Positions 1 to 4,690 of a stretch of 6,130 nt of DNA are shown here, in pieces. The notes beneath the pieces were generated by a model. That model ran no database searches. It was not told the DNA's origin and saw nothing but the letters and a program-made list of their open reading frames with translations. Position numbers and translations under genes: made by a program. Positions within the stretch are counted from its first letter, which is position 1. Every line of letters begins with the position of its first letter. The stretch lies in contig CAMJRT010000080.1 in assembly GCA_946408295.1 (NCBI GenBank), forward strand, positions 1 to 6,130, written 5' to 3'. Source of the DNA: an uncultured Bacteroidales bacterium. Lineage in GTDB: Bacteria > Bacteroidota > Bacteroidia > Bacteroidales > UBA932.

Positions 1-77
1 TAAAGTTGCGCCACCATCACGAGCGGGTGGTGCAACTCTTCATAGAGACAGGTCAAGCGGGCGGAGTCAAGTTCCAT
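1..77 (-). CDS. 5' end of an unidentified divergent gene (partial)
   Basis: On the minus strand an ATG at 77 opens a frame of 25 complete codons that runs off the left edge. It begins MELDSARLTC and continues with LYEELHHPLVMVAQL. The codons end mostly in G or C, as in glgB and unlike the AT-rich gap upstream of the ATG. A TATATTTG box lies about 30 bases upstream on the same strand, so a divergent gene start is the best reading. The residues are too few to assign a family, and no signal peptide is visible. A plus-strand frame is also open across 3-178, but it runs through the promoter region and gives an atypical peptide, so I prefer the minus-strand call. Identity unknown. Confidence 0.5.
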   Translation of the reverse strand, partial: MELDSARLTCLYEELHHPLVMVAQL

Positions 78-103
78 AAAGTGTTTGTTTTATCGCAATG
101 CGC

Positions 104-129
104 TTGCAAATATAATGGATTATTTGCAA
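104..129. repeat. 9-bp inverted repeat between divergent genes
   Basis: TTGCAAATA (104-112) and TATTTGCAA (121-129) are perfect inverted copies around an 8-base centre. The left arm overlaps the minus-strand -7 box (107-114), and the right arm ends 7 bases before the plus-strand -7 box (137-144). A regulator bound here could act on both promoters. It could also form a small hairpin. No function is proven by the sequence. Confidence 0.5.
107..114 (-). promoter_or_regulatory. -7 box for the divergent minus-strand gene
   Basis: Read on the minus strand the bases are TATATTTG, a full match to the Bacteroidota -7 consensus TAnnTTTG. A start about 7 bases downstream (near 100) would leave a leader of roughly 23 bases before the ATG at 77. 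No good TTTG element was found at the -33 position, so this is a half-supported promoter. Confidence 0.45.
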
Positions 130-136
130 AAATCCG

Positions 137-144
137 TAACTTTG
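137..144 (+). promoter_or_regulatory. -7 box for xseB-glgB
   Basis: TAACTTTG matches the Bacteroidota -7 consensus TAnnTTTG exactly. It would start transcription near 151, leaving a 16-base leader to the ATG at 167 or 34 bases to the ATG at 185. The -33 element is poor. The surrounding 11 bases, CGTAACTTTGC (135-145), recur exactly ahead of the debranching enzyme gene at 4605-4615. Confidence 0.55.
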
Positions 145-166
145 CCCAAGTTATGACTTTGATTCA

Positions 167-373
167 ATGGACGAACTGACGACAATGAAGAAAGAAACCT
201 TTGATTATGCCAGGGCGGTGGCCGAATTGGAAGAAATTGCCGCCAGGGTGGAAGATGCTTCTACGAGCATCGACGACATTGACCGTTATATCAAGCGGAC
301 CAAGGAACTGGTTGAGGCCTGCCGCCAGTATCTGCGCAGCAACCGCGAAGCGCTGACGGCAATGGAGAAGTAG
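167..373 (+). CDS. xseB: Exodeoxyribonuclease VII small subunit
   Basis: This is the small subunit of exonuclease VII, a cytoplasmic enzyme that degrades single-stranded DNA. The small subunits assemble on the catalytic XseA chain. The 68 residues match the family in length and pattern: an N-terminal FDYARAVAELEEIAARVED helix, then a second helix with IKRTKELVEACRQYL, all alpha-helical and charged. The ATG at 167 gives MDELTTMKK. The ATG at 185 (62 residues, starting MKKETF) fits typical family starts slightly better. Neither has a Shine-Dalgarno sequence, so the start is undecided. xseA is not beside it: upstream is a divergent gene, although xseA and xseB are commonly adjacent. glgB follows after 28 bases with no terminator, so the two are probably co-transcribed. 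Confidence 0.88.
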   Translation: MDELTTMKKETFDYARAVAELEEIAARVEDASTSIDDIDRYIKRTKELVEACRQYLRSNREALTAMEK

Positions 374-401
374 TTTCCTTGTATAAAAAATTTACAATCC
401 T

Positions 402-2420
402 ATGGTGAAAAAGAAAAGGCTTCCGATGCTCTATGAAATGGACCCTTATCTGGGCCCGTTCCGGGCGAAAATCGATGAGCGACACGCCCGTTATGCCGCC
501 TTGCGCGATAAAATGAGCGTGAACGGGTCGCTTTCCAAGGGGGTCAACAACCAGATGTACTACGGCCTGCACAAGATGGATGACGGCCGCTGGGTGTTCC
601 GGGAATGGGCGCCCAACGCCAGCAAAATCTATCTGATCGGCGATTTCAACAACTGGAAGCGCACCGAGGCCTTTGCCTTGAAGCCCGTCGGTAACGGCAA
701 CTGGGAACTCGTTCTGGACGACTTCTTCCTTTCCCACGGCGCCCTTTACAAATTGTTCATCGAGTGGCCCGGCGGGGGCGGGGAACGCTTGCCGGCCTAT
801 GTGACGCGCGCTGTGCAGGACCCCGAGACCAAGGCCTTCTGCGCCCAGGTCTGGGATCCGGAAAAGCCTTACAAGTGGCGTAGGGCTCGCCCGAAAAGGA
901 CCGGTGCGCCCCTGATTTACGAATGCCACATCGGAATGAGCGGAGAAAAAGAAGGGGTGGCGACTTTCGAAGAATTTCGCCGGGAGGTCCTTCCGCGCGT
1001 AGCCGCATTGGGGTACAACACGCTTCAGATTATGGCGTTGCAAGAGCATCCCTACTATGGCTCTTTCGGCTATCAGGTTTCCAATTTCTTTGCGCTTTCT
1101 TCCCGCTTCGGTACTCCCGAAGAGTTCAAGCGGCTGGTGGACGACGCCCACGCCCAAGGCATCGCCGTCGTGATGGATGTGGTGCATTCCCATTCCGTGG
1201 ACAATGAGGCGGAGGGGCTGGGCCGCTTTGACGGGCACGAAGATTTGTATTTCTATCCGGGGGCAGCCGGCCGGCATCCCGCCTGGGGTTCCCGCTGTTT
1301 CGATTATGGCAAGGATGAAGTGAAGTATTTTCTCCTTTCCAATCTCAAATATTGGATGGAAGAGTACCGGCTGGACGGTTTCCGTTTCGACGGCGTGACC
1401 AGTATGATTTACTGGGACCACGGGCTGGGACGCGACTTTTGCAGTTATGAGCCTTATTTCGATGCCGGTGTGGATGAGAACGCCCTGGACTACCTCGCGC
1501 TGGCGAATATGCTGGTTCGGGAACTGTACCCGGATGCCATCACCATTGCCGAAGAGGTCAGCGGAATGGCCGGGATGGCGGCTCCCTTCGAGCAGGGGGG
1601 TGTGGGCTTCGGTTACCGGATGAGTATGGGCGTAGCGGACCATTGGATTAAGTGGATCAAGACGCTTTCGGACCAGGAGTGGAATATGGGCGAAATGTGG
1701 TGGGAACTCACGACCAAACGGGCGGACGAGAAGACCATCAGTTATGCCGAATGCCACGACCAGGCGATGGTGGGGGACAAGACCCTCATCTTCCGCCTGA
1801 TGGATGCCGAGATGTACACGGCGATGAACAAGGGTTCGCAATCGCTCGTGGTGGACCGGGGCATCGCCCTGCACAAGATGATCCGGCTGATTACCCTCGC
1901 GACGGCCGGGAACGGCTACCTCAACTTTATGGGCAACGAATTCGGCCATCCGGAGTGGATTGATTTCCCGCGCGAGGGGAACGGATGGTCCTTCCAATAT
2001 GCCCGCAGGCAGTGGTCGCTGGTCGATGCGGACAATTTGCGCTACAAAGCCTTGAACGCTTTTGACCAGGATATGATTCACCTGGCTGCCCGCGAAGGGT
2101 TGCTGGAGGCCGCTCCCGAGGCCTTGGTCATCGATCAGGAGAAAAAAATCCTGATATTCAAGCGTCGCGATTGCATTTTCGCCGCCAATTTCAACCCGAC
2201 GGACTCCTTCAGCGACTATGGCTTTGCCGCTCCCGGAGGCCAATATGAACTCGTGCTGGACACCGACGAGGCGGAATATGACGGTTTCTCCCGCATCAAG
2301 AAAGGGGAGTCCCATTTTACCCTTGACCAGAAATCCTCCAACGGCCCCTGGCACTACGACAAGTCCCTCTTCCTCTACCTTCCCGCCCGCACCATGCAAG
2401 TCCTCCGCAAGGTTGACTGA
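402..2420 (+). CDS. glgB: 1,4-alpha-glucan (glycogen) branching enzyme, GH13
   Basis: It cuts an alpha-1,4 glucan chain and rejoins it through an alpha-1,6 bond, making glycogen branches in the cytoplasm. The 672 residues show an N-terminal CBM48-like beta-sandwich (around 55-150, with FREWAP and GDFNNW at 80-85), then the GH13 barrel and a C-terminal beta domain. All four conserved GH13 regions are present: DVVHSHS (259-265), DGFRFDGVTS with the expected nucleophile Asp330, IAEEVSG with the expected acid/base Glu384, and YAECHDQ with His452 and Asp453. GNEFGHPEWIDFPR (from 511) and the overall length fit the eukaryotic-type branching enzymes (GH13_8) that also occur in Bacteroidota, rather than E. 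coli GlgB (GH13_9). The gene looks intact. It starts 28 bases after xseB and ends at the edge of an accessory block that separates it from the debranching enzyme. Confidence 0.96.
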   Translation: MVKKKRLPMLYEMDPYLGPFRAKIDERHARYAALRDKMSVNGSLSKGVNNQMYYGLHKMDDGRWVFREWAPNASKIYLIGDFNNWKRTEAFALKPVGNGNWELVLDDFFLSHGALYKLFIEWPGGGGERLPAYVTRAVQDPETKAFCAQVWDPEKPYKWRRARPKRTGAPLIYECHIGMSGEKEGVATFEEFRREVLPRVAALGYNTLQIMALQEHPYYGSFGYQVSNFFALSSRFGTPEEFKRLVDDAHAQGIAVVMDVVHSHSVDNEAEGLGRFDGHEDLYFYPGAAGRHPAWGSRCFDYGKDEVKYFLLSNLKYWMEEYRLDGFRFDGVTSMIYWDHGLGRDFCSYEPYFDAGVDENALDYLALANMLVRELYPDAITIAEEVSGMAGMAAPFEQGGVGFGYRMSMGVADHWIKWIKTLSDQEWNMGEMWWELTTKRADEKTISYAECHDQAMVGDKTLIFRLMDAEMYTAMNKGSQSLVVDRGIALHKMIRLITLATAGNGYLNFMGNEFGHPEWIDFPREGNGWSFQYARRQWSLVDADNLRYKALNAFDQDMIHLAAREGLLEAAPEALVIDQEKKILIFKRRDCIFAANFNPTDSFSDYGFAAPGGQYELVLDTDEAEYDGFSRIKKGESHFTLDQKSSNGPWHYDKSLFLYLPARTMQVLRKVD

Positions 2421-2423
2421 GCG

Positions 2424-2452
2424 TGGGGGCTGTTATTATTGCCCAGCACCCA
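2424..2452 (+). terminator. Weak hairpin just after glgB
   Basis: TGGGGGCTG (2424-2432) and CAGCACCCA (2444-2452) pair over 9 positions with one mismatch around an 11-base loop, beginning 4 bases after the glgB stop. No T-run follows, so this is at best a non-canonical terminator or an mRNA 3' stabiliser. Confidence 0.25.
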
Positions 2453-2741
2453 TCAAACTATTGGTCAGTAATTTAAGCAAAAGGACCTGCCCGGATATTG
2501 AGGGCTGCTGCCTGCTGCCCGATATGCTCGACGGATTCGGCTACCTCGAAGCCGTACGCAACGTCTTCGGCCCAGCCAACTAAAATCTGTTGCTCTCACG
2601 CGGAGGAAGCCTCAGTTTTGCGGACCGTCGCTTCGTCTTGCTTCGTCTTTCACGCGGACGGCCACGCCTCTCTCACCTCATCATCCGCCCCTCCGCTTCC
2701 TCAACTCCTGCGCACCGGCGGGCTTGTGTGGCCGGTCTGTT
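2453..2741. other. Gene-free gap with a coding-like relic and short direct repeats
   Basis: No complete gene is apparent. The stretch 2512-2583 reads in one plus frame as codons with strongly GC-ending third positions and ends in TAA at 2581-2583. Its peptide includes LPDMLDGFGYLEAVRNVFGP, which looks like the tail of a lost gene but is not one I recognise. Just after it, CTTCGTCTTG and CTTCGTCTTT stand in tandem (2631-2650), and TCACGCGGA occurs twice (2596-2604 and 2650-2658). A 6-bp GC-rich inverted repeat, ACCGGC/GCCGGT (2714-2736), sits just past the stop of the minus-strand HTH gene. It lacks a T-run and is not a convincing terminator. Confidence 0.35.
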
Positions 2742-3137
2742 CTATACCTTTTCAGGCGGATTCCCGTAGCCGGGCTCGGCCCCTTCGTCGCTAAGATATT
2801 GGCTGCGAGATTCATATACGGGGTATGAGGGCGTAAAACTGACGCATTCGCCGAGAAGGTTGAGTTGAAGGGCTTTTTCGATTTTGTATATTGTTTCAAG
2901 GGTGAGGTTTTCATTTCCCTTAAGAAGCAACGATACATATTGTTGCGAACACCCCATCGTTTCGGCCAGCTTTTTCTGAGTGATGCCCAATGATTCCATC
3001 CGGCATTTGACCTTGACAGCGATGCCGAATGAGTATTTCCTCCATCCCCATTCCACTATCTCCTGCCTGGCACCTTCCTTCCAAGCGCCCGGATTTCCGG
3101 CACTATGCTCCTTCAGTATGTCTCTTGTAGTTTTCAT
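2742..3137 (-). CDS. XRE-family HTH protein, probable antitoxin of a TA-like pair
   Basis: This 131-aa protein has a DNA-binding helix-turn-helix of the Cro/CI (HTH_3) type at about residues 40-95: ITQKKLAETMGCSQQYVSLL, followed by KGNENLTLETIYKIEKAL. The first 35 residues, rich in Trp, Glu and Lys, are an extra helical segment, and the last 35 are probably disordered. It lies two bases downstream of the 183-aa HigB/RelE-like gene, so the order is toxin-first as in higBA. It probably neutralises that protein and represses the shared promoter through the palindrome at 3727-3738. The ATG at 3137 is chosen. A TTG at 3143 would add two residues and overlap the upstream stop, which is less likely. 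The 3' end is more GC-rich than the body of the pair. The alternative is a simple repressor with an unrelated partner. Confidence 0.8.
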   Translation of the reverse strand: MKTTRDILKEHSAGNPGAWKEGARQEIVEWGWRKYSFGIAVKVKCRMESLGITQKKLAETMGCSQQYVSLLLKGNENLTLETIYKIEKALQLNLLGECVSFTPSYPVYESRSQYLSDEGAEPGYGNPPEKV

Positions 3138-3139
3138 AA

Positions 3140-3691
3140 TCAATTCGTTAAGGTATTATACTCAATAAATCCATCCAAGTCTACAGCTCCTTGTTCCAAC
3201 AAAAAGTTTCTAACTTGTTCCAGACGCACCAACTCTTGCAAGGTATGGCTGCGTTCTTCCATTGTTCGAGTCAGCTTGATGGCGCCGCCAGTGATAAGGT
3301 ACGAGTCCGATTCAAACTTCAGCGCATAGATTCTCAACCAAGAAGGATGTCCCGACAGCCGCCTCCCTTTTGCCTTCTCTTTGGACAAGGTCATCTCGCT
3401 TATCCGTGAATTTTCAAGAGGTTTAAATAGATAATCAAGATGAGTGTCGGGATTCAAGTCCAGAATGACAGCCTTGAGCATATTGGCATCTTGCCCCGTG
3501 TCATAGATTGCTTGCGCAATATCTGTAACTCGAAAATAAGAAAACAAGTCATTCTTATGCTCGGAAAAGAAACTATATAGGTATTCGGGATCCTGCCATT
3601 GTGAAAATAATTTAGACAGGATATTTATCTTGTCTTCTTCATAGACAACCGCCCATAGTCTGCCGTCTCCTAAAATGTCCTCGAATGTCAT
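3140..3691 (-). CDS. HigB/RelE-like toxin-type protein of a Bacteroidota TA-like pair
   Basis: This 183-aa protein resembles one I remember as widespread in Bacteroides and relatives, where it is usually followed by an XRE HTH gene. The N-terminal half has FEDILGDGRLWAVVY, then KLFSQWQDPEYLYSFF, then a helical DIAQAIYDTGQDA segment and AVILDLNPD. The C-terminal third carries the most telling core: SWLRIYALKFESDSYLITGG (117-136), then AIKLTRTME and a helix LQELVRLEQVRNFLLEQG. The strand pattern and basic residues there recall the RelE/HigB fold, although the protein is almost twice the usual RelE length. If the match holds, it would be an mRNA-cleaving or translation-blocking toxin, but catalytic residues cannot be named from this sequence. 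The ATG at 3691 is used. A TTG at 3697 would add two residues. Base composition is clearly more AT-rich than glgB, suggesting transfer. Confidence 0.7.
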   Translation of the reverse strand: MTFEDILGDGRLWAVVYEEDKINILSKLFSQWQDPEYLYSFFSEHKNDLFSYFRVTDIAQAIYDTGQDANMLKAVILDLNPDTHLDYLFKPLENSRISEMTLSKEKAKGRRLSGHPSWLRIYALKFESDSYLITGGAIKLTRTMEERSHTLQELVRLEQVRNFLLEQGAVDLDGFIEYNTLTN

Positions 3692-3705
3692 ACTCAAACT
3701 TTTTG

Positions 3706-3713
3706 CAAAGATA
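3706..3713 (-). promoter_or_regulatory. -7 box of the TA-like operon
   Basis: On the minus strand the bases read TATCTTTG, a full TAnnTTTG match. A TTG trinucleotide lies 20 bases upstream, at the expected -33 distance and inside the 12-bp palindrome. Transcription would begin near 3699, only about 8 bases ahead of the ATG at 3691, so the transcript would be nearly leaderless. Confidence 0.5.
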
Positions 3714-3726
3714 AATAAAAGTTATA

Positions 3727-3738
3727 ACTTGTACAAGT
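3727..3738. promoter_or_regulatory. 12-bp palindromic operator candidate
   Basis: ACTTGTACAAGT is a perfect 12-bp palindrome. It overlaps the -33 position of the predicted TA promoter, where a bound HTH dimer would block RNA polymerase. TA antitoxins of the XRE class typically autoregulate through such sites. The binding protein is inferred to be the HTH product of 2742-3137. Confidence 0.5.
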
Positions 3739-3865
3739 CAAAATATGATTTTCTTTAAAAATCGTTTTGCCTATCCGGTTGAACAGACTTCCAAATCTCT
3801 TTCTACTTCTCATATTAGGCTATTCCCAAAAATATTGTTAAAATTGCATCATCTTTTATGGGGCT

Positions 3866-4096
3866 ATGACCCCAGATGAAGCATTTCTAGCATTGGAATG
3901 GGGCATTAAAAAATTAGAAAAGTTTTCAGGCATTGTATCAGATAAATTATTGCAGGATATTATACAATGGAAAAATGCCCGAAATCATGCTTTACATGAG
4001 ATGGCAAAAATTGAAGAGGGAGATGAATCTTCTTTTGAGCAAAGATATTCTGATCAAAAGACGGTTGCAGAAGATCCCTGTTTTGAAGGCGCGTAA
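3866..4096 (+). CDS. Small hypothetical protein, possibly frameshifted
   Basis: This is a 76-aa helical, charged product starting MTPDEAFLALEWGIKKLEKF, with QWKNARNHALHEMAKIEEGD and SSFEQRYSDQKTVAED later. The first 70 residues look like real protein, but the last few (PCFEGA) look like out-of-frame sequence, while the +1 frame stays open to 4268. The gene may therefore have lost its proper end. I do not recognise the family. The upstream in-frame stop is at 3839-3841 and no earlier ATG exists in frame, so 3866 is the only good start. Base composition is AT-rich like the TA pair and unlike glgB. No Shine-Dalgarno sequence is seen. The nearest -7 candidate is TAAAATTG at 3839-3846, one mismatch from consensus. 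Confidence 0.5.
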   Translation: MTPDEAFLALEWGIKKLEKFSGIVSDKLLQDIIQWKNARNHALHEMAKIEEGDESSFEQRYSDQKTVAEDPCFEGA

Positions 4097-4268
4097 AGAT
4101 AGAATCAATCTCAGTCGGTTAAAGATGGATAGCTTGGCACAGGTCGATTTTTCCCAATCGCAGACCGATTTTATAAATGACTTTTCTGAGATCCAAGATT
4201 GGCTCATTGAAAGAGGATTCATTAAAGGCACCATCCCCAAAGATTGGTTACCTCAAAATGTGGGATAG
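4062..4268 (+). pseudogene. Open 3' remnant in the +1 frame relative to the small ORF
   Basis: This frame reads LQKIPVLKARKDRINLSRLK, then a region ending DWLIERGFIKGTIPKDWLPQ before a TAG at 4266-4268. It has a protein-like mix of charged and hydrophobic residues, whereas the part of the same frame before about 4060 does not look like protein. It is either the displaced C-terminus of the gene at 3866 after a one-base indel, or the tail of a different decayed gene. The ending loosely recalls the C-terminal tails of NMT1/TauA-type substrate-binding proteins, but this is a weak impression. The start given is approximate, marking where the frame begins to look coding. Confidence 0.35.
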
Positions 4269-4293
4269 TCCGCCTGTGAACTGACCTCCTCAA

Positions 4294-4343
4294 ATGATGT
4301 GTAAATTTCGAGGCCGCTACAGGCCCGTAGAATGGCACATCAT
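4294..4343. repeat. 8-bp inverted repeat
   Basis: ATGATGTG (4294-4301) pairs with CACATCAT (4336-4343) across 34 bases. Inside the loop CTAC/GTAG (4317-4320 and 4327-4330) could form a small hairpin. The right arm abuts the next inverted repeat, sharing base 4343, so the two form a continuous foldable stretch. Confidence 0.4.
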
Positions 4344-4378
4344 CACGCAATGGGGCTTCGCGAGGGGGTATTGCGTGA
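4343..4378. repeat. 9-bp inverted repeat with G-rich loop
   Basis: TCACGCAAT (4343-4351) and ATTGCGTGA (4370-4378) are perfect inverted copies around an 18-base loop holding two G-runs and a TCGCGA palindrome. No T-run follows on either strand, so it is not a canonical terminator. It is part of a non-coding region (4269-4600) in which I see no gene. Confidence 0.5.
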
Positions 4379-4447
4379 CGGATAGGCTTTGCAGGCCTCT
4401 CTAGATGGGGGTGCGCAACAACATCGTTTGACGAGGCGGCGTAAGTG

Positions 4448-4545
4448 TTGAGTGCTCGGGCCGAAAAAGTCCCCCGAAAGGAAGTGCGAACGGACTTCTT
4501 TTATGGAGTGAGCGCCCTTTCGGGGGCTAAGGCCCGAGCACTCAA
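4448..4545. repeat. 98-bp nested palindrome (structured RNA, MITE or REP-like element candidate)
   Basis: The outer arms TTGAGTGCTCGGGCC (4448-4462) and GGCCCGAGCACTCAA (4531-4545) are perfect 15-bp inverted copies. Inside them CCCCCGAAAGG (4471-4481) and CCTTTCGGGGG (4516-4526) form a second perfect 11-bp stem, and AAGT/ACTT (4482-4497) a small third one. The right outer arm can instead pair with CTCGGGC at 4550-4556. No T-run flanks it and no target-site duplication is visible. It lies upstream of the predicted debranching-gene promoter, so it may be a barrier to read-through, a small RNA, or a palindromic mobile repeat. Confidence 0.6.
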
Positions 4546-4606
4546 GCCTCTCGGGCGCCGTCAGGAAAAACTTGGCGATATTTTCGTTTATGTCCTTATT
4601 TTTTCG

Positions 4607-4614
4607 TAACTTTG
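4607..4614 (+). promoter_or_regulatory. -7 box of the debranching enzyme gene
   Basis: TAACTTTG is a full match to the Bacteroidota -7 consensus, in the same 11-base context as the xseB-glgB promoter. The -33 position holds only TTCG, a weak match. Transcription would start near 4621, giving a leader of about 70 bases before the ATG at 4691. Confidence 0.55.
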
Positions 4615-4643
4615 CTCGATTTTTGTTTTTAAGTTTTCCCTTT

Positions 4644-4659
4644 TCCTTGCAAGCAAGGA
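4644..4659. repeat. 7-bp inverted repeat in the leader of the debranching gene
   Basis: TCCTTGC (4644-4650) and GCAAGGA (4653-4659) flank a 2-base centre (AA). It lies 23-39 bases past the predicted transcription start. The symmetry suits a dimeric repressor or roadblock site. The tight centre makes it a poor RNA hairpin. Confidence 0.4.
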
Positions 4660-4690
4660 CTTCCGGAGAGCGGATAAATGAATAAGACCT

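Noticed and set aside
3..178. Plus-strand open frame entering from the left edge
   Set aside because: It reads through the AT-rich promoter gap and gives a Cys- and His-rich peptide unlike the end of a known neighbour such as XseA. The minus-strand start has better codon use and a promoter box.
291..2399. 702-codon open frame antisense to glgB
   Set aside because: It is a shadow of a GC-rich gene read on the opposite strand. Its product has no recognisable domain, while the sense frame carries every GH13 motif.
2596..2658. CRISPR-like or tandem repeat array
   Set aside because: Only two copies each of a 9- and a 10-base repeat are present, with no regular spacers.
4448..4545. Rho-independent terminator
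   Set aside because: The stems are strong, but no T-run follows on either strand, and the nested architecture is longer than usual terminators.
4448..4560. SRP RNA, RNase P RNA or integron attC site
   Set aside because: The conserved sequence motifs of these RNAs, and the paired RYYYAAC and GTTRRRY boxes of attC, were not found. Only the hairpin shape is similar.
4414..4690. Insertion sequence or transposase remnant
   Set aside because: No transposase-like reading frame, long terminal repeat pair or target duplication could be seen. Only palindromes support a mobile origin.
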